The notes below the pieces were generated by a model. The model saw only the letters and a program-made list of their open reading frames with translations, ran no database searches and was not told the DNA's origin. The position numbers and the translations under genes were made by a program. 64,000 nt of DNA from Allosaccharopolyspora coralli (GTDB lineage: Bacteria; Actinomycetota; Actinomycetes; Mycobacteriales; Pseudonocardiaceae), in assembly GCF_009664835.1 (NCBI RefSeq), contig NZ_CP045929.1, positions 2,170,001-2,234,000 on the forward strand, given 5' to 3'. Shown piece after piece: positions 51,239 through 58,918 of the stretch. Within the stretch, counting starts at the first letter, position 1, and each line of letters begins with the position of its first letter.

Positions 51239-52036
51239 ATGGGTTATGGCAACGACATTCTCTCCGGCAAGCGCCGTCGCCCGGTGCCGGAACTGGCCGC
51301 AGAAGCGGGCCTGGTCGTCGAGGACGCGGAAGGCGGGTTCTGCGGCGCCGTCCTGCGGTGTGAGAAGGACGCGGTGGTGCTGGAAGACCGGCACGGAGCG
51401 CAACGACTGTTCCCGCTACGGCCTGCCGGATTCCTGCACGAGGGCACACTGGTGACGTTGGTCCGGCCCCGCGTCACCGCACCGAAGGCGAGCCGTTCGG
51501 CATCGGGCTCCACGAAAGTGGACGGCCTGCGCGCGCGCACGGCGCGCGCGAGTCGACTCTGGGTGGAGGGACTGCACGACGCGGAGTTCGTCGAGCGGAT
51601 CTGGGGCCACGACCTGCGGGTCGAAGGCGTCGTGGTCGAGCCGCTGCACGGCGTCGACGACCTGCCGGGGTTGCTCGAGGAGTTCGGTCCCGGGCCGCAA
51701 CGTCGGGTCGGAGTGCTCGTCGACCATCTCGTCGAGGGCAGCAAGGAGTCGCGGCTCGTCACGGGTATCGACGACCCCGACGTCCTCGTCACCGGGCACC
51801 CCTACGTCGACATCTGGCAGGCCGTGAAACCCACGGTGCTCGGCATCGACTCGTGGCCGCGGATCCCGCGCGGCACCGACTGGAAGACCGGCGTGTGCGC
51901 CGAGCTCGGGTGGGGTGAACCGGCGGCCGGCTGGCGGCACGTGCTGTCGCGGGTGAGTAGTTTCCGCGACGTCGAGACACCGTTGATCTCTGCGGTGGAG
52001 CAGTTGATCGACTTCGTGACCACCGAGCCCGACTGA
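51239..52036 (+). CDS. DUF3097 family protein
   Basis: The 265-residue protein matches the actinobacterial DUF3097 family: MGYGNDILSGKRRRPVPELA at the start, VEDAEGGFCGAVLRCEKDAV, then LWVEGLHDAEFVERIWGHDL, VGVLVDHLVEGSKESRLV and TGHPYVDIWQAVKPTVLGI. The middle part resembles a Toprim fold (acidic residues in WVEGxxDAE and VDHLVxGSKE), so a nucleic-acid role is conceivable but unproven. The start is the ATG at 51239; no ribosome site precedes it, so the mRNA may be nearly leaderless. Confidence 0.85.
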   Translation: MGYGNDILSGKRRRPVPELAAEAGLVVEDAEGGFCGAVLRCEKDAVVLEDRHGAQRLFPLRPAGFLHEGTLVTLVRPRVTAPKASRSASGSTKVDGLRARTARASRLWVEGLHDAEFVERIWGHDLRVEGVVVEPLHGVDDLPGLLEEFGPGPQRRVGVLVDHLVEGSKESRLVTGIDDPDVLVTGHPYVDIWQAVKPTVLGIDSWPRIPRGTDWKTGVCAELGWGEPAAGWRHVLSRVSSFRDVETPLISAVEQLIDFVTTEPD

Positions 52037-52199
52037 TCATCGAGGACTCGCGGGGACCCGGGAAGTAGGGCGATGAATCACGAGTGTCCCGCCGGATTCG
52101 CGAATCGTTCACCTCGGCGCGGGAACCTCACTCGGGTTCGCAACGTCAGCACCGTTGTGCGGGCACGGCGACCCGCTCGATCGACGGAGGTGACCCGTA

Positions 52200-53014
52200 A
52201 TGAGCACTGCGGAGGGTTCAGCCGACTTAGCGGGCCCCCGGTTCCGTCTGCTCGGCCCGACCGAGCTCCACGGCGACTGGGGGCCGGTCGAACTCGGTGC
52301 GCCGCAACAGCGCTGCGTGCTCGTGGTGCTGATGCTGGAGGCCGGTCGGGTCGTGGCGGTCGACCGGCTCATCGACGCCGTGTGGCCGGTCCACCCGCCG
52401 GCCAGCGGCGCGCAAGGCGATCCAGGTCTACGTCTCCCAGCTGCGGCGTGCGTTGGGCGAGGTGTCTGGGGCGGAGTTGGTGACGAGACGACCCGGTTAC
52501 ACGCTCGTTGTCGACCGGAACGACGTCCGACGTGCACCGGTTTCGTCAACTCGTCGAGCGGTCCCGGATGGAGGAGCCGGCGACGGCGGGGGAGTCGTTG
52601 GCCCGAGCTCTCGAGCTGTGGCAGGGGCCCGCTGTGGCCGACTTCGTCGACGAGGGCCTGCGGGAGCTGCTCGCCGCCGGTCTGGAAGAGGAACGACTCG
52701 CGGCCGTGGAAGCACGGTTCCGTTGCGATCTTCGCTCGGGGCGCGCGGAGGTCGCCGTCCCGGGACTGACCGAGCACGTCGCGGCGCATCCGTTGCGGGA
52801 ACGCGGTTATCGGTTGCTGATGGGCGCCCTCCGGGACTGTGGACGCAGGGCCGAGGCGTTGGCCGTGTTCCAGAACGCGCGCCAGACGCTCGCGGAGGCG
52901 CTGGGGACCGACCCGGGCCCGGAGCTATGAAAACTGCACGCGGCGCTGTTACGAGACGAGCAGAGCTCGCAAAGCGGTCCGACGTCGAGTCCGCGCCTGC
53001 AGGAACGAGCATGA
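52200..53014 (+). pseudogene. SARP/AfsR-type regulator remnant with three lesions
   Basis: Three frames together encode a Streptomyces antibiotic regulatory protein: a winged-helix trans_reg_C domain (FRLLGPTELHGDWGPVELGA, then VDRLIDAVWP; continuing in the +1 frame as RKAIQVYVSQLRRALGEV and RRPGYTLVV), and a BTAD domain in a third frame (DVHRFRQLVERSRMEEPATA, LALFQ-like EALAVFQNARQTLAEALG). Lesions: a frameshift between 52384 and 52411, a second at 52522-52529 where one extra C fits, and TGA at 52928-52930 where the family's ELRKLHAALLRDE has arginine (CGA to TGA). After that stop the frame still reads KLHAALLRDEQ until 53014. The regulator is dead unless the sequence is wrong at all three places. 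Confidence 0.88.
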
Positions 53015-53078
53015 ACGCAGGTCACACCTTGATCACGCGATGTGCTGACGCTCACCTCACTGGCGATGACCTGGCACA

Positions 53079-53516
53079 ATGGACGTCATGTTGCCCGCGT
53101 TGCTCTGGTTGATCGCAGGGTTGCTCCTCGTCGTGGGAGAGGCCCTGTCCGGAGATTTCGTGCTGGTGATGCTGGGGGCCGCGGCGCTGGGGGCCGCGGG
53201 CGCGTCGGCGCTGGGCGTCCCGCTGGGGCTGGATGCGGTGGTCTTCGCCGCGCTGTCGTTCGGCCTGTTGATGCTCGCCCGCCCCGCCCTGAAGCGACGG
53301 ATGTCGATCCGGGAGCTTCGGACGAACACGGAGGCGCTCATCGGTAAGCACGTCCTCGTCGAGTCCACGGTGGACGCCCACGGCGGGCGGGTCAGCATCG
53401 ACGGTGACGTGTGGTCGGCGAAGGCGTTCGACGAGACGCAAGTGATGGAAGCCGGTTCGACGGTGACGGTGATGGACATCTCCGGGGCCACGGCCGTCGT
53501 GTGGGCCGAACCGTAG
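53079..53516 (+). CDS. NfeD-family membrane protein
   Basis: The 145-residue protein has two or three N-terminal membrane helices (LLWLIAGLLLVVGEALSG; FVLVMLGAAALGAAGASALG; VVFAALSFGLLMLAR) and a C-terminal OB-fold (about 85-145, LIGKHVLVESTVDAHGGRVS, SIDGDVWSAKAFDE) typical of NfeD1. NfeD proteins partner with SPFH/stomatin proteins, and such a gene follows directly. Two ATGs (53079 and 53088) are possible and neither has a clear ribosome site. Confidence 0.9.
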   Translation: MDVMLPALLWLIAGLLLVVGEALSGDFVLVMLGAAALGAAGASALGVPLGLDAVVFAALSFGLLMLARPALKRRMSIRELRTNTEALIGKHVLVESTVDAHGGRVSIDGDVWSAKAFDETQVMEAGSTVTVMDISGATAVVWAEP

Positions 53517-53527
53517 GAGGTGGGTAA

Positions 53528-54760
53528 GTGCCGGTCGAATTGATCGTGCTGGTGGTGGTCGCGATTCTGGTGATCACCATCGTGGCGAAATCGGTCCTGG
53601 TGATTCCGCAGGCGACGGCTGCGGTGGTCGAGCGGCTCGGGAGGTTCCGCACCACCGCCGAGCCCGGGCTGAACTTCCTGGTGCCGTTCCTGGACAAGGT
53701 GCGCGCCAAGATCGACCTGAGGGAACAGGTCGTCTCGTTCCCGCCGCAACCGGTGATCACCCAGGACAACCTGACGGTGTCCATCGACACGGTGGTGTAT
53801 TTCCAGGTGACGGACTCCCGTTCGGCGGTCTACGAGATCTCGAACTACATCGTCGGTGTGGAGCAGTTGACCACCACGACGCTGCGCAACGTCGTCGGTG
53901 GCATGAGCCTCGAGGAGACGCTGACTTCGCGGGACCAGATCAACACCTCGCTGCGCGGAGAACTGGACAAGGCGACCGGCAAGTGGGGCTTGCGGGTCTC
54001 CCGGGTCGAGCTCAAGGCGATCGACCCGCCGCCGTCCATTCAGGACTCCATGGAGAAGCAGATGCGCGCGGACCGTGAGAAGCGTGCGATGATCCTCAAC
54101 GCCGAAGGTGAACGCGAGTCGGCGATCAAGACGGCCGAAGGCCAGAAGCAGTCGCAGATCCTCGCCGCGGAGGGCGCCAAGCAGGCCGCGATCCTCGGCG
54201 CCGAGGGTGATCGGCAGTCGAGCATTCTGCGCTCGCAGGGTGAGCGGGCGAGCCGCTACCTGCAGGCGCAGGGTCAGGCCAAGGCGATCGAGAAGGTCTT
54301 CGCCGCCGTCAAGCAGGGCAAGCCGACGCCGGAGCTGCTGGCCTACCAGTACCTGCAGACCCTGCCGCAGATGGCGCAGGGGGACGCGAACAAGGTCTGG
54401 GTGGTGCCGAGCGACTTCAACAAGTCCCTCGAGGGCTTCGCGAAGATGCTCGGTGCACCGGGCGACGACGGCGTGTTCCGGTACGAGCCGCCGAAGGAGG
54501 AGCCGCCGGACACCCGGCCGGAGGAGGACGAGGACTCGATCTCGTCGTGGTTCGACACCTCCACCAACCCGGAGGTGGCCGAGGCGGTGCGCGCGGCGGA
54601 AGCCGTCGCACGCAAGGAGGTCCCGAGCGCGATGAACCCCTCCCCGCAGATGTCGGAGCCGCTGGGTGGTGGCACGCCGAACGCGCCGCAGGCCTCGCCG
54701 CTGCCTCCGCAGCCGGAGCCCGGTCAGTTGGGCTCGGGGGAGCAGTCCGAACAGGAGTGA
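53528..54760 (+). CDS. SPFH/band 7 (stomatin/QmcA-like) membrane protein
   Basis: The 410-residue protein has an N-terminal membrane helix (ELIVLVVVAILVITIVAK), an SPFH domain (about 25-210, IPQATAAVVERLGRFRTTAE and VDTVVYFQVTDSRSAVYE), a helical repeat region with AEGERESAIKTAEGQKQSQI-like units (about 190-265) and a disordered Pro/Glu-rich tail. It should oligomerise in membrane microdomains with the NfeD protein encoded 11 bases upstream. GGAGG stands 8 bases before the GTG start. It ends 38 bases before repeat A4. Confidence 0.93.
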   Translation: MPVELIVLVVVAILVITIVAKSVLVIPQATAAVVERLGRFRTTAEPGLNFLVPFLDKVRAKIDLREQVVSFPPQPVITQDNLTVSIDTVVYFQVTDSRSAVYEISNYIVGVEQLTTTTLRNVVGGMSLEETLTSRDQINTSLRGELDKATGKWGLRVSRVELKAIDPPPSIQDSMEKQMRADREKRAMILNAEGERESAIKTAEGQKQSQILAAEGAKQAAILGAEGDRQSSILRSQGERASRYLQAQGQAKAIEKVFAAVKQGKPTPELLAYQYLQTLPQMAQGDANKVWVVPSDFNKSLEGFAKMLGAPGDDGVFRYEPPKEEPPDTRPEEDEDSISSWFDTSTNPEVAEAVRAAEAVARKEVPSAMNPSPQMSEPLGGGTPNAPQASPLPPQPEPGQLGSGEQSEQE

Positions 54761-54798
54761 TCCAACGCGGACGTGTCGCCCCCAGGCGCAGAGCGGCA

Positions 54799-54842
54799 GC
54801 GTGAGCCTTTTTGGTGCCTATAGCCCCCAAAAAGGCTCACGC
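54799..54842. repeat. Palindromic repeat family A, copy 4
   Basis: Perfect 16-bp arms (GCGTGAGCCTTTTTGG and complement) around a TGCCTATAGCCC loop. It is the likely terminator of the NfeD-SPFH operon. About 40 bases further on, GCGCCCCCGGGGGCGC (54885-54900) is a loop-less perfect palindrome of unknown role. Confidence 0.9.
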
Positions 54843-54987
54843 CTGCGGAGCTTGTCGATGTCCAGCGACCACCGCAGAGACCTCGCGCCCCCGGGGGCGC
54901 CGTCTGCTAGCTAGAGTGGACCGACCTACCTGATCCGCAGGGGAGTCACCGCGCTTGCGCGCGGCCCAGCGAAGGAGGTCGAGGTCC

Positions 54988-55314
54988 ATGATCACTTCCA
55001 GCCGCAACGATACGGCCGCGCCCGAGGTGCTGTGGGACATGCTCGACGGCCTCATGCCGCGCGGCCTGCTCGGAAATGGTGACCCGGACGTCCACGTCAT
55101 CGACGGCCGCTGGACGATGTTTCTGGGTGGCTTCTCGACCAGTTTCCGCGACCGCCTCTACCGCGCCACGCTTGCCGACGGGGCGGAACTGAGTAGCGGA
55201 CGCTGGTCGCTGTTGAGACGCGCATGTAGCCGATCTCCATGCGTCGAGAACTATCCGATCATCGGGTTTGCCGACGTTATTTCCCGACGCGAGTTGTCGA
55301 CACGATCGACCTGA
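54988..55314 (+). pseudogene. Truncated gene, possible glycoside-hydrolase-like fragment
   Basis: The 108-residue frame starts well (GAAGGAGGTCGAGG before the ATG) and reads like a globular enzyme N-terminus up to about residue 68: MITSSRNDTAAPEVLWDMLD, then DPDVHVIDGRWTMFLGGFST and SFRDRLYRATLADGAELSSG. After GRWSLL the composition changes and the frame stops early. The first part resembles proteins related to five-bladed beta-propeller glycosidases, which are over 250 residues long. A deletion or an insertion near 55205 has probably removed the rest. Identification is tentative. Confidence 0.45.
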
Positions 55315-55364
55315 GGAAACGCCTGTGCCCCGAAGGTGTCGGCAGACGATCCCGTTAAGGACGC

Positions 55365-55796
55365 TCACGACCTTGTACGCGCGGCCTGATTCCATGGGTT
55401 GTGGCAGTGAACGCCGAGGGGTTCGAAGTGTTTGGTGTTTCTCGTCGCGACGGCCATTTCTGTCGCCTGCGCAATGGCGGCGATGAGGGCGTCGTCCAAC
55501 GGTGCGTGCTCGGGAACCCGAAAGGTGGCAAGGATCCGCGCGGCCGGCAGGTCGAACGGCAGTACGCGGTCGGCGAAGGTCGGCAAGACGCGCTCTTCGA
55601 GCCATCGGCGCAGGACCTCGCCTTGTGCCGCGTCGACTCGTTCCTTGGCAACGACACCGCGTTCGATCTCTGCGATCGTCGTGACAGTGACGAACTGGTC
55701 AGTTGCCGGAATCGACGCCGCCCAGACCTCGACCGATGGATTCCGTCCGCGGACTCGCAGTGAGGAGACCACGTTGGTGTCGAGGACGTACCTCAC
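55365..55796 (-). CDS. vapC: VapC/FitB-type PIN-domain ribonuclease toxin
   Basis: The 143-residue toxin has the PIN acidic residues: Asp6 in [13 protein letters not shown], the glutamate of [10 protein letters not shown], and the aspartates of [12 protein letters not shown]; the last motif is [14 protein letters not shown], as in FitB-like members. Such toxins cut tRNA or other RNA when free of antitoxin. Its ATG overlaps the antitoxin stop codon by four bases, so the pair is translationally coupled. It ends about 50 bases from the truncated gene on the other strand. Confidence 0.92.
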   Translation of the reverse strand: MRYVLDTNVVSSLRVRGRNPSVEVWAASIPATDQFVTVTTIAEIERGVVAKERVDAAQGEVLRRWLEERVLPTFADRVLPFDLPAARILATFRVPEHAPLDDALIAAIAQATEMAVATRNTKHFEPLGVHCHNPWNQAARTRS

Positions 55797-56020
55797 AGTT
55801 CAGAACTCCGGGCGGTCAGGCCAAGCCGCTGGGGCTCGAACTCGATGTCGGCGCCTTCGTCCATGCTCAACAGGTCGACGATCGTGGCGGGCTCGCGCTC
55901 GAGGGCGTCGGCGAGAATCTGGCGCGCCTCCGCCTCGACGGATCGGTGGTGGTACTCGGCTCGCGCACGCAGCGCTGCCTTGGTCCCCGCGGGCAGGCTG
56001 CGGATCAGGATCTGTTCCAC
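55793..56020 (-). CDS. vapB: FitA/VapB-type ribbon-helix-helix antitoxin
   Basis: The 75-residue antitoxin starts [20 protein letters not shown] (GTG start) with a ribbon-helix-helix DNA-binding part, and [20 protein letters not shown] as the second helix pair; the acidic C-terminus ([15 protein letters not shown]) should wrap the toxin. I choose the GTG at 56020 because GGAGGTGG stands 5 bases upstream; an ATG at 56068 would include the operator-like repeats. It precedes and overlaps the toxin gene. Confidence 0.88.
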   Translation of the reverse strand: MEQILIRSLPAGTKAALRARAEYHHRSVEAEARQILADALEREPATIVDLLSMDEGADIEFEPQRLGLTARSSEL

Positions 56021-56032
56021 TACGACCACCTC

Positions 56033-56054
56033 CGATATCAACCTCACGATATCA
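56033..56054 (-). promoter_or_regulatory. Candidate antitoxin operator (two 8-bp repeats)
   Basis: CGATATCA occurs twice, at 56033-56040 and 56047-56054, 14 bases apart, just upstream of the antitoxin start. The GATATC core is itself palindromic. Ribbon-helix-helix antitoxins usually bind paired short sites of this kind and repress their own operon. Confidence 0.5.
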
Positions 56055-56313
56055 TTTCGTACAGTCATCGCAACAGGGCCTCACCCCCGCCCCGATAGCC
56101 GATCGCGCTACGTATGCTCCCTTGGTCCGACAAGTCCACCCGCTTCCTCCCAGGACATGCCCGGTTGATCGCGCGAACTACATCAACAGATGAGCCGGGT
56201 TCCGGGTCAGGCGACTCGGCTGGTCCGGTTGACCCCCGAACTCATGAGAGCTCGGGACTTGTCCTTTGCCCCGGCAGCTAACGACCGCTAGTTTCGCAGG
56301 CTCGACTCCGGGG

Positions 56314-56956
56314 TCAGCGGTGTTGCTCGGTTGGTAGGAGCAGTAGCTCGTTGATCGCGGAGTGGCTCGGCCTGGTGACCATGTAGAGGACGGCGTCGGC
56401 GACGTCGTCGGCAGCCAGCACACCGTGGTCGCTGTCCGGAATGGTGGGGCTGGGCGGGTTGGTTCGTTCGGTGAGTTCGCTGCGCACCAGGCCGGGCTCG
56501 ACGAGGCCGACGCGCACGTGCCGGGAGGCGAACTCTTGCCGCAGCGCTTCGCTGAACGCGCCGACGGCGTGTTTGGTCGCGGCGTAGACGTTCGACTCCG
56601 GCGTGGTGATGTTGCGTCCGCCCACGGAACTCACGATGACGACATCGGCGATGCCGCGACGATCGGCTGCCGTCGTCAGGCGCGGCAACGCGACGTGTGT
56701 CGCAGCCGGCACACCGGACGTTGACGTCGACGACCTCGTCGACGGCGCGACGCACCGCATCGCGATCGCTGACGTCGGCGCCGTGCACACTCTCGGCGGG
56801 CCCGTGATCATCGGCGAGTTCCGTGAGCTTCCTGTGCCGTCGAGCCAACAACGCGACGGCCGCTCCCTCTCCGGCGAGGGCTCGTGCGGTGGCCGCGCCG
56901 ATGCCACTCGACGCACCGGTCACAACGGCGACCAACCCCTTCGAACGTCCGGGCAC
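56314..56956 (-). pseudogene. Short-chain dehydrogenase remnant with internal deletion and frameshift
   Basis: The first frame (from ATG 56956) gives a normal SDR start: GLVAVVTGASSGIGAATARA, then GADVSDRDAVRRAVDEVVDV. The next frame continues ATHVALPRLTTAADRRG, VIVSSVGGRN, NVYAATKHAVGAFSEALRQE (Tyr and Lys of the active site) to INELLLLPTEQHR at 56314. Between the two, around 56715-56735, the stretch of about 30 residues holding the NNAG motif is missing and the frame is broken. The enzyme cannot fold normally. It precedes an intact SDR gene on the same strand, so the two may once have formed an operon. Confidence 0.82.
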
Positions 56957-57000
56957 GGCAACACCTCTGATTCTCGCCGGGGTGCGCGGGCTCTTGCTGA

Positions 57001-57792
57001 TCAGCGACGTGGCTTGGCCTTCCGGGCGTGGTGGGCGGCCTTGAGTGGTTCGGGCAGGAGGCGGTTGACCAGGGCGGTGCGTTTCGTCGTCCGATCTCCC
57101 GCCACCACCTCGGCCTTTCCCGTCAGCAGGGCGTCGAACCCTTGCCGAGCGATTTCGGCCTTGTCGTTCTTGCCTTCGTTCGGGCCGAACGCGGTGTCGT
57201 TCATCCCTGCCCGCGCGTGGAAGTCGCTGTTCGTCGCACCCGGCATGAGCGTGGTCACGGTGACACCAGTGCCGCGCAGCTCCTCGCGGAGGCTCAGGGC
57301 GAACATGCGGGTGAACGCCCGCGAGGGGCCGTACACGGTTTCGTACGGTGTCGGCAGCGTCGCTGAGATCGACGACGTGATCAGGATGCGCCCGCGCCCC
57401 CGGTGCGCCATGGCATCGGCGAGATACTTGGTCAGTCGCACGACGGAGCTGATGTTGATTTCGATCAGCTGTAGCTGCTCATCGAGATCGTTGTCCAGGA
57501 AGGCGCCACCGAGCCCGATGCCCGCGTTGAGGGCGCCAGCCTCCACCGGTTTTGCGTGGTCGTGTACTGCTTTCCACAGCGTCTCCGTTCCCTCAGCGGT
57601 GCTCAGGTCGGCTTGCACCGTGGTGACGTTGGCGCCGACGCTGCTGAAGTCTGCTTCGACCGCGTGGATGGTGGTGCTACGTCCGGTTGCGAGCAGGTCG
57701 AATCCGCCGCGCGCGAACGCCAGCGCCAGTTCGTAACCGATGCCGTTGGATGCTCCCGTGACGAGCGCGAGTGGCCTGTTTCTGCTGCTCAT
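57001..57792 (-). CDS. Short-chain dehydrogenase/reductase family oxidoreductase
   Basis: The 263-residue SDR has the cofactor loop TGASNGIGYELALAF near residue 12, NAG in ALNAGIGLGG near 88, and an active-site segment SSISATLPTPYETVYGPSRA near 142-160. Here the usual Tyr-x3-Lys reads Y-G-P-S-R, so the catalytic lysine is replaced by arginine. Substrate unknown. The ATG at 57792 is favoured over an upstream one because it gives the usual short N-terminus. It lies 44 bases before the broken SDR on the same strand. Confidence 0.85.
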   Translation of the reverse strand: MSSRNRPLALVTGASNGIGYELALAFARGGFDLLATGRSTTIHAVEADFSSVGANVTTVQADLSTAEGTETLWKAVHDHAKPVEAGALNAGIGLGGAFLDNDLDEQLQLIEINISSVVRLTKYLADAMAHRGRGRILITSSISATLPTPYETVYGPSRAFTRMFALSLREELRGTGVTVTTLMPGATNSDFHARAGMNDTAFGPNEGKNDKAEIARQGFDALLTGKAEVVAGDRTTKRTALVNRLLPEPLKAAHHARKAKPRR

Positions 57793-58180
57793 GCGCGAAT
57801 CCTGCCGGGCGAGGCGGTAATGGTGCGGGCACACCGGACAACCGTGCCGTCAGCCGGACAGGGTGCGCCGGTGTGGTGAACGGTTCTGCGGATGCCGCAC
57901 CTTCCGGACTACCCGCGCCACTGCATCTTCTACACCGCTCGTGGCCTGGGGATGTCGTGGTGACCAGGCGTGAGCCCTTTTGGTGCCTATGGCAACTAAA
58001 AAGGCTCACGCCCGCCGGGCACTCCGCAAGCAGTGAGCTCGTGCCGAGCGACGGAACGTGGTCGTGTGTTAAAAAGTATCCATAGTTTCAGTGTGGGTCG
58101 AAATTAACGATCGCGACTCACTCTCATCTCTTCACCTCGCCCAGAAAGCAGCACAGACGCACGGCGCTGCGTGAGCGCCG
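57793..58180. other. Intergenic region, no gene seen
   Basis: This 388-base gap holds the promoter side of the SDR gene, repeat A5 (57968-58011), and from about 58060 a segment richer in A and T than its surroundings. The stretch 58080-58108 matches 40502-40530 at 22 of 29 bases. No frame here looks coding. Confidence 0.6.
57968..58011. repeat. Palindromic repeat family A, copy 5 (diverged)
   Basis: GCGTGAGCCCTTTTGG and CTAAAAAGGCTCACGC pair with two mismatches around TGCCTATGGCAA. It is the most diverged of the five copies and lies between two genes on the same strand, where it can end transcription coming from the GntR gene. Confidence 0.82.
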
Positions 58181-58858
58181 TCAGTCCCGAGGTTGCAGAT
58201 AGGTGCCGGGGGCGATGTCGAGGTCGCGAACGGTGTCGAGGAGGTGTTGTCGCAGGCGGGTGCGGGCCAGGTCGATGTCGCCGTCTCGGAGCGCTTCGGC
58301 GACCTGCGAGTGCTGATGGGTGATGCGCGGTCGCCGCAGGTGGGTACGCGCGGTGGCGGTGATGCGCATCTGACGGTCGCGCAAGGCGTTGTAGAGGTCG
58401 GTGACGACCGGGTTGCCGGAGGCGGCGACGAGCTGGGCGTGAAAGTCCCGGTCGGCGTTGTGCATCTGCGCGTCGGTGAGATCGGAGGGGTCGCAGGCCG
58501 GGTGTTCGGCGAGGTCCTTGCCGACGGCGGTGATGGAGTCCACGCCGTCGAGAGCGAGCTTGTCGAGGGCGAAGGTCTCCAGTGCGAGCCGGGCCTCCAT
58601 GAGGGACCGGGCTTCGGTGGGCGTGACGGGGACGACGAGTGCTCCCCGCTTGGGGTAGAGCTGCAGGAATCCTTCCCCCTGCAGGCGCAGGAACGCCTCT
58701 CGCACGGGCGTGCGGGACATGCTCAGCGCGGTCGCGATCTCACCCTCGGACAGCAGGTGGCCGTCCGGATAGGTGCCCTCGAGCAGGCTCGTCTTGACGT
58801 GCTCGTAGGCACGGTCGGCTGCGGGGGTCTCGGGAGTGGGTGATGTTGCGCTCGACAC
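58181..58858 (-). CDS. GntR-family regulator with FCD domain
   Basis: The 225-residue protein has a GntR winged helix (about residues 15-75: AYEHVKTSLLEGTYPDGHLL, LSEGEIATALSMSRTPVREA) and an all-helical FCD effector domain (about 80-220) with the metal/ligand histidines in NADRDFHAQLVAASGN and RITHQHSQVAEAL. FCD regulators sense small carboxylates or sugar acids. It is divergent from an MFS gene with a dyad operator between, so it probably controls that transporter and itself. The start is the GTG at 58858; longer frames run antisense through the MFS gene. Confidence 0.9.
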   Translation of the reverse strand: MSSATSPTPETPAADRAYEHVKTSLLEGTYPDGHLLSEGEIATALSMSRTPVREAFLRLQGEGFLQLYPKRGALVVPVTPTEARSLMEARLALETFALDKLALDGVDSITAVGKDLAEHPACDPSDLTDAQMHNADRDFHAQLVAASGNPVVTDLYNALRDRQMRITATARTHLRRPRITHQHSQVAEALRDGDIDLARTRLRQHLLDTVRDLDIAPGTYLQPRD

Positions 58859-58880
58859 GTGACCATCGTATCCGGCACTG

Positions 58881-58903
58881 CTTGTATCTAAGCTGTATGC
58901 AAG
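58881..58903. promoter_or_regulatory. Candidate GntR/FCD operator
   Basis: CTTGTAT (58881-58887) and ATGCAAG (58897-58903) form an imperfect inverted repeat (6 of 7 pairs) with a 9-base spacer. It lies in the 60-base gap between the divergent GntR and MFS genes, where one bound dimer could block both promoters. Confidence 0.55.
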
Positions 58904-58918
58904 CTGAGGAGGTGTCGA

